The notes under the pieces are model-generated. The model was not told where the DNA came from. It made no database searches and saw only the letters and a list, made by a program, of their open reading frames with translations. Below are positions 7,901 to 15,468 of a stretch of DNA of 31,660 nucleotides, piece after piece. Made by a program: the position numbers and the translations under genes. The stretch comes from Mesorhizobium amorphae (GTDB lineage Bacteria > Pseudomonadota > Alphaproteobacteria > Rhizobiales > Rhizobiaceae): positions 1-31,660 of the forward strand of contig QFNI01000045.1 in NCBI GenBank assembly GCA_003240775.1. Reading direction: 5' to 3'. Position 1 is the stretch's first letter. The number at the start of each line of letters is the position of its first letter.

Positions 7901-9502
7901 TCAGTCGGCAGGCTTCATGGAGGCTTCCCAGCTAGCCGGGGAGGATGCGACCAGTTCCTTGAGGTCTTTGAAGGTCGCTGCGCCCGGTATCGATTTCTCC
8001 CCTCGCATCACGGCGAGCGAGAAGGCCACCACACGGTCCTGCATGTGGGCGACATTGTCGGGTCCGTATTCGTTTTCCGAATGGGGACCGCGCACGACGA
8101 CGATCTCCTTTGGGCCGTGAACGCGGTCATAGGCGTCGAGCGTGCCTTCCAGGGCGCCGGCGAAATCCCACAAACCGCGCCCGAAGAAGACGGCGGGCCA
8201 TTTCGACACGCCGGCCAGCACCTCGCCGCTCGGCACATAAGGGAGCTTGTGCTCGGTGCGCAGAAGACCTTCGGCCACGAAGCGGGCGGGCACATAGCCC
8301 AGGCCGTGGGTGAACTCCGCCAGCATGATCCCGCCCTTGACGTTGTAGCCGAGCGGCGTGCCACACGCTTCCTCGGCCGCCTCGAACGTGCAGTCGCCAA
8401 CGAAGTTCAGGTGCATGGCATGGCTTGCGACCATGGAGCCCTGCGAAGGCCCGCCGATGATGAGGGGGATGGCTTTGGCGTTCTGCCCGGCGAGCAGGCG
8501 CCCCGCGGCCTCCGCACCCGACAATTCCTTGCCGTCCGGCCCGAGGATGCGCAGCCCCTTTCCAGTCTCGAAGGCATCCAGAGCGCGAAACAGGTCGCGC
8601 GCCTGCTCCACCGTGTTGCTGGTGCTGCGCCCGCCCGAGATGCCGTGCGCGCGCTTGTCGAGCGTGAGCACGTCGAAGCCGGCGGCGTTGATCTTGCGGA
8701 TGTATTCGCGCCAGGAGCGCGCGCCCCATTTCTCCGTGGTGGCGTTCGGATATTTCACGGCATCGAAGGTGCCCTTCTCCGCATTGAATGCGTGAACGGG
8801 ATCATCCGGCGCCTGGATGGCCGTTGTCTCGACCGTGCGCCCCGCGCTCAGGATGACGAGGGCGCGAACCGTGGCACCGCTCGCATCCGGCACGCCCGCA
8901 CCTTCGATGTACCACCCACGCTGCTTCCATGTCGTCTGTGGGGCGACGCCGAGCGCCTCGTGCTCGAAGGTCTCGGAGGGAACCTCGACCTCGACCGTCC
9001 AGCTTCGCGCCTCGGCTTCTGCGATGGCCTCGTTGTAGGGCGCGGCCGCAAAGAACGCGGGCCGGCGGATGTCTGCCAGGCGGACGGTCCCATCCGGGTC
9101 GATCTTGCCCTGCGGGTTCACCGTGCCGGTGACGCGGAAGGGCGGCGCTTCGGTGAACCGCTTGACGGTCTCGCGCACCGGGTCGGTGCAGGCCGCACCC
9201 TGCGCCAGGCAGTCGGCCCAGGCCGCCCGCGCCTTGGCGTCCGTGAACTCGTCCACATGGAAGTCACCGGCATAGCCTTCCGGCGCGAGGCGGGAGGTCG
9301 CGGTGAAGGGCACGCAGTGCTCGCCATCAGGGTCGGTGATCCGATACCCGGGCCAGCCCTTCGCGTTCTGGTCCCACTTGATGTCGGCGATGCAGTCCGG
9401 AGACGGCGCCTTCGTGCTGACTTGGCGCTCATCCGCCAAAGAGGCCTGGGGCAGCCCGGCCAGGGTCGCGAACGCGAAGCCCGCCAACACCACTCGTCTC
9501 AT
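7901..9502 (-). CDS. secreted alpha/beta-hydrolase-fold protein
   Basis: A 533-residue protein with a clear Sec signal peptide (MRRVVLAGFAFATLAGLPQASLA, cleavage after SLA), so probably periplasmic or secreted. The hydrolase core begins near residue 210. DVLTLDKRAHGISGG lies on a core strand, IIGGPSQGSMVASH is the nucleophile elbow with the catalytic Ser, and VVRGPHSENEYGP provides the candidate catalytic His. The first 200 residues are an added domain of unknown role. The start has a GGGAGGGG ribosome site 3 bases upstream. It is a lone gene flanked by non-coding DNA. It is probably an esterase or peptidase-like enzyme, but no substrate can be named. Confidence 0.85.
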   Translation of the reverse strand: MRRVVLAGFAFATLAGLPQASLADERQVSTKAPSPDCIADIKWDQNAKGWPGYRITDPDGEHCVPFTATSRLAPEGYAGDFHVDEFTDAKARAAWADCLAQGAACTDPVRETVKRFTEAPPFRVTGTVNPQGKIDPDGTVRLADIRRPAFFAAAPYNEAIAEAEARSWTVEVEVPSETFEHEALGVAPQTTWKQRGWYIEGAGVPDASGATVRALVILSAGRTVETTAIQAPDDPVHAFNAEKGTFDAVKYPNATTEKWGARSWREYIRKINAAGFDVLTLDKRAHGISGGRSTSNTVEQARDLFRALDAFETGKGLRILGPDGKELSGAEAAGRLLAGQNAKAIPLIIGGPSQGSMVASHAMHLNFVGDCTFEAAEEACGTPLGYNVKGGIMLAEFTHGLGYVPARFVAEGLLRTEHKLPYVPSGEVLAGVSKWPAVFFGRGLWDFAGALEGTLDAYDRVHGPKEIVVVRGPHSENEYGPDNVAHMQDRVVAFSLAVMRGEKSIPGAATFKDLKELVASSPASWEASMKPAD

Positions 9503-9607
9503 GATCCCCTCCCAAAGACCGCGAAAGCTGCGGGAAACCTAACGGTGCGCGCAGGCTCCGGCAACCCTGACCGCGGCTGCTCCAAGGTAAGCACCGATGC
9601 TGAAGGT

Positions 9608-9632
9608 GCGGCGAGACGCTCTGCATCGCCGC
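9608..9632 (-). terminator. hairpin directly after the small protein gene
   Basis: Perfect 7-bp arms (GCGGCGA at 9608-9614 and its complement at 9626-9632) begin one base past the stop of the leftward 90-residue gene. There is no T tract, so the role in termination is tentative. Confidence 0.35.
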
Positions 9633-9633
9633 T

Positions 9634-9906
9634 TCAACTCACCTCTGCGCGTCCGAGCTCGACCAGCGCACCCAGGGCTTCTTTCGCCTCCGCACGCAGC
9701 CGCGTGATGATGTTTTCCGGCATCTCTTCGCGCAGCCCGAGATGCAGCATCTTCATCGCGTTGTGGAGCTGGTCGGCGGCAGACGCGACATGCGGGCTCG
9801 GGTTGTAGCCCTTGAGCAGGGTCGCACAGGCTTTCACCTCTTCGAGCACGAGTTCCTCCTCGCCGCTGATCATCAGGTGCAAAAGCTCTTCGCAACGCTG
9901 CCGCAT
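9634..9906 (-). CDS. small helical protein of unknown function
   Basis: A 90-residue protein starting MRQRCEELLHLMISGEEELVLEEVKACATLLKG. It is rich in Leu, Glu and Ala, looks all-alpha, and has no signal peptide or membrane segment. The ATG at 9906 has a GGGAGA site at good spacing. An upstream ATG at 9951 would add 15 residues (MHTAPPARRLEGDRI) but lacks a good site. Composition and codon use match the neighbours and a hairpin follows the stop, which supports a real gene. I do not recognise the family. Repeated EEL-type helices suggest a small adaptor or regulatory protein, but this is a guess. Confidence 0.65.
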   Translation of the reverse strand: MRQRCEELLHLMISGEEELVLEEVKACATLLKGYNPSPHVASAADQLHNAMKMLHLGLREEMPENIITRLRAEAKEALGALVELGRAEVS

Positions 9907-10242
9907 GATGCGGTCTCCCTCAAGCCGACGTGCCGGTGGCGCCGTGTGCAACGTGAGCTAGGGCATACCAATGGTAGGGGAAGGTGACTGGTGGGCGGGA
10001 GGGGTCCTGCAACTGTTGGGATGCCGATGCGGGGGTCTGGGAACGAGTGTTTGATGCGCTGACAGCGGGTTGGAACAACCAGCAACCCGGTGCTGCATTC
10101 CACCGGCGTTCGGGTTGATCATAGGTCTAAACCACCCAGTGGGGGTGTGCCCAAACCCATCAGTGGGAGACGCACTTGGTTACAGACGGCCCGCCCTGCC
10201 TTAAAAGTGCTTGTCCAAGGTCAAACCGGCAGCAGGGGTGAG
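9907..10242. other. intergenic region with possible operator repeats
   Basis: A 336-base gap between divergent genes. It holds an 11-bp palindrome TACCAATGGTA (9966-9976) and a pair of near-identical 15-base direct repeats (10129-10143 and 10153-10167) described separately. An open frame from 10090 runs in phase into the MBL gene, but its start has no ribosome site and its composition is unlike protein, so I treat it as non-coding. Confidence 0.5.
10129..10167 (+). repeat. two 15-base direct repeats upstream of an MBL-fold gene
   Basis: The units AAACCACCCAGTGGG and AAACCCATCAGTGGG differ at 3 of 15 positions and start 24 bases apart, a little over two helical turns. Each contains an inner CCCA...TGGG dyad. 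They lie about 75-115 bases before the start at 10243. This layout suits a protein-binding operator, but no regulator gene is adjacent. Confidence 0.4.
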
Positions 10243-10971
10243 ATGATCCGGGTTTCGGCGAACCAGTGGTATGCGTCGCGGCGTGTGGGGGGAGATGTCA
10301 CGCACATCGAGGAGCCGCACATCAAGCCGTTCTACCGTTGCAACATGTGGCATGTGCGGGGGCGCGATCGAGACATGCTGGTGGATACCGGCATGGGCGT
10401 GGTGCCGCTGCGCGAGCATGTGCCGCTGCTCACGGGAAGGCCGATATGGGCGGTTTCGAGCCATACCCATTTCGACCATATCGGTGCCCATCACGAGTTC
10501 GAGGACCGCCTGGTCCACGAACAGGAAGCGGCGCTGCTTGCGCATCCGACGCGCGAGGCGACGCTCGCCGATCCCTATGTAACCGACGACATCTTCACCT
10601 CTCTGCCGCCCGATCCCTATTCGTCCGCCCTTTATGCCGTGAAGGCCGCGCCCGCGACGCGGGTTCTGAGGGACGGCGACGTCATCGACCTGGGCGACCG
10701 CCACTTCGAGGTGATCCATACGCCCGGCCATTCGCCGGGCGGCATCGCGCTCTGGGAGGATGCTTCGGGCATCCTGTTCTCGGGCGACATCGTCTATGAC
10801 GGCGAACTGATCGAGGACACCTACCACTCAGACGCCGCCGATTACCTCCGCAGCATGGAGCGGCTTCTCGAACTGCCCGTCACGACCGTGCATGGCGGGC
10901 ATTTCGCAAGCTATGGCCGCGACCGACACCAGGCGATCATCCGCGACTGGCTGGACGCCAAGGAGCGCTAG
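10243..10971 (+). CDS. MBL-fold metallohydrolase
   Basis: A 242-residue cytoplasmic metallo-beta-lactamase-fold protein without a signal peptide. SSHTHFDHIGAHHEF is the zinc-binding HxHxDH motif, HTPGHSPGG supplies the next His, LFSGDIVYDG the bridging Asp and TVHGGH the last His, so all metal ligands are in place. The start ATG at 10243 follows GGGGTGAG. Length and motifs resemble the glyoxalase-II/lactonase-like group. It converges with the amidinohydrolase gene, leaving 12 bases. It may belong functionally with the guanidino-compound cassette, but there is no direct link. Confidence 0.88.
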   Translation: MIRVSANQWYASRRVGGDVTHIEEPHIKPFYRCNMWHVRGRDRDMLVDTGMGVVPLREHVPLLTGRPIWAVSSHTHFDHIGAHHEFEDRLVHEQEAALLAHPTREATLADPYVTDDIFTSLPPDPYSSALYAVKAAPATRVLRDGDVIDLGDRHFEVIHTPGHSPGGIALWEDASGILFSGDIVYDGELIEDTYHSDAADYLRSMERLLELPVTTVHGGHFASYGRDRHQAIIRDWLDAKER

Positions 10972-10983
10972 AAGGCCCTCCCC

Positions 10984-11991
10984 TCACACGGGATCGCGTC
11001 TGAGCGGCGTGGTCGAGCAGTGGATGCCGCCGCCGTTCTTGTGCATGGCCCCAAAAGGCAGCGTGGTCCACGAAACACCCGCCGCACCCAACCGGTCCAG
11101 CGTGCGGTTGGTGGCGCCCTCGGGCATCAGGAGCCTGCCCGGCGCAACCGCCAGCGAGTTGACGATCCAGGGATCGTCGGCTGGGTCGATCTCGATCAGC
11201 CGCACGCCGCGCGCCTTCAACTCCTCCATGAAGGAGAACGGCAGGCCGAAGGGGTTCACCAGCGCCAGATCGCGGTCGATCATCAGGAAGGACACGTCGA
11301 TGTGGATGTCGTAGCCGGTGAGCTCGACGATCAGGAGATCGACGCCCTGGCGCTTCAGGACCTCGCCCACCTGCTCGGCGCCCTCGCGGTTGACGCGAAC
11401 GCCCACCCCGATGGCTGCCGTCTTCTCGTTGATCCAGGCAAACGAGCCGCCCTCCATCACGCCCGTGCCCGACACCGTGCGCAGAATGGGAACGCCGATC
11501 CTGGCCAGCGTGCGTGACACGCCCAATTCCTCGCCGCGCCGGATGCGCGCGCCCATGCGGCAGACGACCGCGCCGCCCTTGACCATCAGGAGGGGATCGC
11601 GCGTGTAGCAAGACTTAAGGCGCGCGCCTGCCACGCCTTCGAGGTGGAAAACCTCGACCCCTTCGGCTTCGAGTGCTGCCACGAGCCCGTCATGCTGGCT
11701 CTGCATGGCCGCGAGATCGGGGGGCGTGTCGCTTTGGAAATACCAGCCCGCCTCGGGGTCGCCGAAGGAGCCGATCTCGGCGATGCGCTTCTGGGGGTCG
11801 ACCACGTTCATCTCGGGGCCGGGCCGGTGCACCAGGATCGAGCGGATGCGGCCGACATCGTTGTCCACCCCCCAGACGCGGCCCCAGGTGGCTTCGAGCT
11901 CGCTCTCGTCCTCGAAGGGGGGAGACGCAGGGGCGGCAAACATCTTCACCGTCTGGGTGTAGACCCAGTGGGGATTGTTCTGGCTGGTCAC
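10984..11991 (-). CDS. arginine deiminase/DDAH-type amidinohydrolase (GME superfamily)
   Basis: A 335-residue guanidine-modifying enzyme, likely hydrolysing arginine, a methylated arginine or a related guanidino compound. Visible motifs are the opening NDVGRIRSILVHRPGPEM, EGGSFAWIN with the acidic catalytic residue region, VRVNREG, GYDIHIDVSFLMID with the catalytic His, and the C-terminal GGGIHCSTTPL with the nucleophilic Cys. The set is complete, so it should be active. The GTG start at 11991 overlaps the stop of the TetR gene as GTGA and has GGAAA upstream. ATG at 11943 is the alternative. Co-transcription with TetR and the neighbouring Pot-like importer suggest that the imported compound or its product is the substrate. 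Confidence 0.88.
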   Translation of the reverse strand: MTSQNNPHWVYTQTVKMFAAPASPPFEDESELEATWGRVWGVDNDVGRIRSILVHRPGPEMNVVDPQKRIAEIGSFGDPEAGWYFQSDTPPDLAAMQSQHDGLVAALEAEGVEVFHLEGVAGARLKSCYTRDPLLMVKGGAVVCRMGARIRRGEELGVSRTLARIGVPILRTVSGTGVMEGGSFAWINEKTAAIGVGVRVNREGAEQVGEVLKRQGVDLLIVELTGYDIHIDVSFLMIDRDLALVNPFGLPFSFMEELKARGVRLIEIDPADDPWIVNSLAVAPGRLLMPEGATNRTLDRLGAAGVSWTTLPFGAMHKNGGGIHCSTTPLRRDPV

Positions 11992-12644
11992 GATGGGATT
12001 TCCGATCTGGCGGGTGGCGGAGGGGTCGAAGGGGCGGCGATGGCGCCGACCAGAACGCGGTTCTGGCGACGCAGCATGACGTGCATCGTGTCCGGCTTGG
12101 CCGAGGCGTCCTTCAGGAACTCGATGAACATCATGTTGGTGTTGTTGAAGACCATCTCGCCTGCCGCGCGCGCGTCCACTTCCGCCCGCACGAGGCCGAG
12201 TTCCTGGAGCCGTGCGATCAGGGTGCAGATCTGGTCGGCGAGCAGGCGGTCGAGCGCGGTGTAAGTCTGTCCGAAGGGACTGTCCGGCTGGCTGATCGAA
12301 ATGGCGATGGCCTGCCGCCACATCGCCTTGTCGAGATAGAACTGCGAGTGGTTGAGATAGATGCCGACCAGCGTGTTGATGGCGTCGCCGACATCGAGCG
12401 GGGGCTTCTCCACCACCTTGCGCCCGGCATTGAGCACCTCGTTCACTTCCATCGAAACGATGGCGACGAGAACGTCGCCCTTGTTGCGGTAGTAGTTGTA
12501 GATCGTGCCGACGGAAACGCCGGCATGGGCGGCGATCGCCTCGATTTTTGCGCCGTCGTAACCTTCCGCGCGAAACAGCGCCGCGGCGGACGCGAGGATG
12601 CGTCCGGTCCGGTCGGTCCGGTTGCGTTCGCGCAGCCCGCTCAC
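11988..12644 (-). CDS. TetR/AcrR-family transcriptional regulator
   Basis: A 218-residue repressor-type regulator. The N-terminal helix-turn-helix is clear: ILASAAALFRAEGYDGAKIEAIAAHAGVSVGTIYNYYRNKGDVLVAIV, residues about 15-63. The C-terminal domain is all-helical, for ligand binding and dimerisation. I chose the GTG at 12644 because GGAGG sits 8 bases upstream and the N terminus then fits the family; the longer open frame would run over the divergent transport gene. It is translationally coupled to the downstream amidinohydrolase. It probably binds the 26-bp palindrome between itself and the importer operon. The ligand is likely the guanidino or polyamine-like substrate. Confidence 0.92.
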   Translation of the reverse strand: MSGLRERNRTDRTGRILASAAALFRAEGYDGAKIEAIAAHAGVSVGTIYNYYRNKGDVLVAIVSMEVNEVLNAGRKVVEKPPLDVGDAINTLVGIYLNHSQFYLDKAMWRQAIAISISQPDSPFGQTYTALDRLLADQICTLIARLQELGLVRAEVDARAAGEMVFNNTNMMFIEFLKDASAKPDTMHVMLRRQNRVLVGAIAAPSTPPPPARSEIPS

Positions 12645-12683
12645 GGGAAGTTCCTCCGACGCTTCAAACAGTTGCGATCCCGA

Positions 12684-12715
12684 TTGACTCGAAAAATGAA
12701 CTGGTTCAGTTTTCG
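12684..12715. promoter_or_regulatory. TetR operator palindrome over the importer promoter
   Basis: A 26-bp imperfect palindrome at 12690-12715 has 12-base half-sites, CGAAAA-A-TGAAC and GTTCA-G-TTTTCG, around a central TG. Only one pair in the arms is mismatched. It directly follows TTGACT (12684-12689), a good -35 box for the rightward importer operon, so the palindrome covers the spacer and -10 zone. Its length and symmetry fit a TetR dimer site, and it lies 46 bases upstream of the TetR start on the other strand. Confidence 0.72.
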
Positions 12716-12746
12716 GGAAAATAAGCGGGAACAATCGGAGAAAGCA

Positions 12747-13829
12747 ATGACAATCGGAGCACGAACGAACCTGCTCTCGAGCGCCGCCAAGGTGCTGCCT
12801 CGCGCGGGCCTGATCCTCGTGGCGCTGGGGGTGGCCCAGGCCCAGGCCCAGGATCTCAACGTGCTGATCTGGTGCGACCATGCGGACCCCGCCCTCCTCC
12901 AGCCGTTCGAGGAGGCGAACGATGTGCGCGTCAACGTCAAGGAGTTCGAGGGAACGGGTGCCGGCTTCGCCATCGTCGACCAGAGCCAGCCGGGCGACTG
13001 GGATGTGATGGTGATCGACTCGGTCGACGTGCCCCGCGGCGTCGCCAAGAACCTGTTCGAGCCCCTGCCCGAAGACAAGCTCCCGCTGGCCGACCTCTTT
13101 CCGGAGGTGAGGATGGACGCCTTCACGGTGGTGGACGGCAAGCGCTACGGCGTGACCGAGAAATTCGGCTACAACACGATCGGCTTCAACAACACCAAGG
13201 TCGATCCTGCCGACATGCAGTCGCTCAGTGCGCTGACGGGCGACAAGTACAAGGGACGGCTTGCGATCTACGACTACTACCTTCCGGTGATCGGCATGGC
13301 GGCCCTGGCGATCGGCAAGAAGACGGCGGAGCTGACGGAAGCTGACCTGCCCGCGCTCAAGACTGAACTCCTCAAGATGAAGGCGAATGCGAAGCTCGTC
13401 GGCGACGTGGCGTCGAGCCAGACGGCGCTCGCGACGGGCGAGGTGGACGTGCTGGTCGGCGGCGGCGAATGGGTGACCGCCGGGCTCGCCAAGGAAAATC
13501 CGGCACTCGACTTCTCGATCCCGGCGGAAGGGGCCGTGCTGTGGTCGCAGTCGCTGACGATGTTCAAGGATTCCGCCAACAAGGACATGGCGCTGAAGTT
13601 CATCCAGTACGTCATGAGCCCCGAGGGCCAGGCGCGGCTTGCGACGTCGGCCTGCTACTGGGGCATGCCCGCTTCCACCAAGGCGGCGCTGACGGACGAG
13701 CAGAAGACCACGCTGCGCTTCGATTCCCAGAAGGAGTTCCTGGCGCGGGCCCAGGGCTATCCCGCGCCGGATGCCGACCTCGACAAGAAGATGCAGGACC
13801 TGTGGACCGAGATGCTGCAGGCGCAGTGA
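12747..13829 (+). CDS. ABC transporter substrate-binding protein, PotD-like
   Basis: A 360-residue periplasmic binding protein of the spermidine/putrescine (family 1) type. The signal peptide is Sec-type, with cleavage likely after AQAQA before QDLNVLIW. The mature part shows typical lobes: WCDHADPALLQPFEE, DWDVMVIDSVDVPRG, YGVTEKFGYNTIGFNN and the late FIQYVMSPEGQARLA. The ATG at 12747 has GGAG eight bases upstream. It is the first gene of a four-gene importer operon facing the TetR gene across the palindrome. Polyamines are the family default, but the adjacent amidinohydrolase argues for a guanidino compound. Confidence 0.9.
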   Translation: MTIGARTNLLSSAAKVLPRAGLILVALGVAQAQAQDLNVLIWCDHADPALLQPFEEANDVRVNVKEFEGTGAGFAIVDQSQPGDWDVMVIDSVDVPRGVAKNLFEPLPEDKLPLADLFPEVRMDAFTVVDGKRYGVTEKFGYNTIGFNNTKVDPADMQSLSALTGDKYKGRLAIYDYYLPVIGMAALAIGKKTAELTEADLPALKTELLKMKANAKLVGDVASSQTALATGEVDVLVGGGEWVTAGLAKENPALDFSIPAEGAVLWSQSLTMFKDSANKDMALKFIQYVMSPEGQARLATSACYWGMPASTKAALTDEQKTTLRFDSQKEFLARAQGYPAPDADLDKKMQDLWTEMLQAQ

Positions 13830-13852
13830 CGACCGCTCGAGGTCAAGCCGCC

Positions 13853-14683
13853 ATGCAGCATCGCATCATGCCCTGGGCGCTGGTGACGCCGGCGCTCGGC
13901 TTCACGCTGTTGTTCTTCGCCCTGCCCTTCGCGCTGATAGGATGGGTCAGCCTGTCGGGCATGGACGGGCTTTGGGCGGGGCTCGCGAACTACCGGCAGT
14001 TCTTCGACAATCCAGCCTACTGGCAGGCCATGGTGAACTCGCTCGAAGTGACGGCGATCGTCACCGTGGTCTCGGTCTGCCTCGCTTATCCGTTTGCCTG
14101 GATACTGGCAGAGCGGGTGCCCCTGCGCTTCCAGCGCATGGCCCTGCTTTTCGCGATCCTGCCGTTCTGGACATCCTATGTGGTGCGCTCCTACAGCTGG
14201 CTTCTGGTTCTGTCGCAGAATGGTGTGGTCAACCGGTTCCTCACGACGACGGGCCTCGCCGCGGAACCGCTGGTGCTCGCCAACACGCGCTTCGCCACCG
14301 TTACCGGCTTCGTCCATTTCTTCGTGATGCTCTTGACGTTGACGATCTATGCCAACCTCAAGCAGCTCGGGCCGAACCTTCAGAAAGCGGCCGCCGATCT
14401 GGGCGCGAGCCCGCTGCAGAGCTTCATCCACGTGCTTTTGCCGCTCACCCTCCCCGGCGTGATGGTGGGCGCGTTTCTTTCCTTTGTTCTGGCCATCGGA
14501 GACTACGTGACGCCCCAGATCCTGGGCGGCAACAACGAGCTCCTGATGCCGCAGCTCATCATGATGCAGATCGGCCGGCGCGGCGACCTGCCGCTGGCAT
14601 CCGCCTTGTCGATCATCCTGATGGTGGTCGTCACGCTTGCCTACCTGGTCTGCGCCCGCTGGCTGAAACTCGAGCGTTCCTGA
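13853..14683 (+). CDS. ABC transporter permease, PotB-like
   Basis: A 276-residue inner-membrane permease with about six helices. The EAA-type loop QKAAADLGASPLQSFIHVLLPLTLPG contacts the ATPase. PFWTSYVVRSYSWLLVL and GDYVTPQILGG are hallmarks of the PotB/YdcU group. It lies 23 bases after the binding-protein gene and 2 bases before the next permease. ATG at 13853 is the first in frame; its ribosome site (GAGG) is rather distant, and ATG 15 bases later is possible. Confidence 0.93.
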   Translation: MQHRIMPWALVTPALGFTLLFFALPFALIGWVSLSGMDGLWAGLANYRQFFDNPAYWQAMVNSLEVTAIVTVVSVCLAYPFAWILAERVPLRFQRMALLFAILPFWTSYVVRSYSWLLVLSQNGVVNRFLTTTGLAAEPLVLANTRFATVTGFVHFFVMLLTLTIYANLKQLGPNLQKAAADLGASPLQSFIHVLLPLTLPGVMVGAFLSFVLAIGDYVTPQILGGNNELLMPQLIMMQIGRRGDLPLASALSIILMVVVTLAYLVCARWLKLERS

Positions 14684-14685
14684 CC

Positions 14686-15468
14686 ATGACCCTGTTCTGG
14701 CGCATCGTCTCGGGGCTCTATGCCGCCCTGGTCTACGGCTTCATCTTCCTGCCGGTCGTGGTGCTGGTGCTGTTCTCGCTGCAGTCCACATCCTTTCCGA
14801 TCCCGCCTTTCACCGGCCCGTCGCTGCGGTGGTACGATGCGGTTCTCAGTGACGCGCGGCTCACCACCGCTCTCGGCAACTCGCTGCTCACGGCCTTTCT
14901 GTCGTCCGCTGTCGCGACAGGCTTCGGCTTCATCGCAGCATGGAGCTTCGCCCGCTTCACGCTTCCCGGCTCACCCTTCCTGCGGGCTCTGATCACTCTG
15001 CCCATGATGGTCAGCACGCTGATCATCGGCATGGGACTTCTGGTGCTGTTCAACAGGCTGGGCCTGCCGAAGTCGCTTCTGGCCGCAGGCATCGGCCATG
15101 TGGTGCTCAACCTGCCGCTTTGCTTCGCGGTGATCTACAGCCAGATGGGCGAGCAGCAGGCGAGCTTCGAGCGCGCGGCACGCGATCTGGGTGCGAGCGA
15201 GGCGCGCGTCCTCTTCCACGTCACGCTTCCGGTGATGGCGCCCGCCGTCTTCGCCGCGTTCTTCCTGTCCGCCACATTCTCGTGGGACGAGTTCGTGGTG
15301 TCTTTCCTGCTCACCCGCTTCGACACCACGCTTCCGGTCGAGATCTGGAACCTCATGCGCTCGGGCCTGAACCCCAAGACCAACGCGGTCGGTTCGCTGG
15401 TGTTCGGCGCCTCGGTGGTCATGGTGATCCTGTTCGAGCTGCTGTTGTTTCGAAGGAAAGCGCGATGA
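14686..15468 (+). CDS. ABC transporter permease, PotC-like
   Basis: A 260-residue second permease with about six helices. It carries the EAA loop ERAARDLGASEARVLFHVTLPVMAPA and the PotC-like FSWDEFVVSFLLTRFDTTLPVEIWNLMRSG. It pairs with the upstream PotB-like protein to form the channel. The start is two bases after the upstream stop, and its own stop overlaps the ATPase start as ATGA, so translation is coupled. Confidence 0.93.
   Translation: MTLFWRIVSGLYAALVYGFIFLPVVVLVLFSLQSTSFPIPPFTGPSLRWYDAVLSDARLTTALGNSLLTAFLSSAVATGFGFIAAWSFARFTLPGSPFLRALITLPMMVSTLIIGMGLLVLFNRLGLPKSLLAAGIGHVVLNLPLCFAVIYSQMGEQQASFERAARDLGASEARVLFHVTLPVMAPAVFAAFFLSATFSWDEFVVSFLLTRFDTTLPVEIWNLMRSGLNPKTNAVGSLVFGASVVMVILFELLLFRRKAR

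Noticed and set aside
10090..10242. 51-residue N-terminal extension of the MBL hydrolase
   Set aside because: There is no ribosome site at 10090, the residues are unlike the family, and the start at 10243 fits family N termini.
11673..12746. N-terminal extension of the PotD-like protein to 718 residues
   Set aside because: The extension is antisense to the TetR and amidinohydrolase genes, and the signal peptide begins at 12747.
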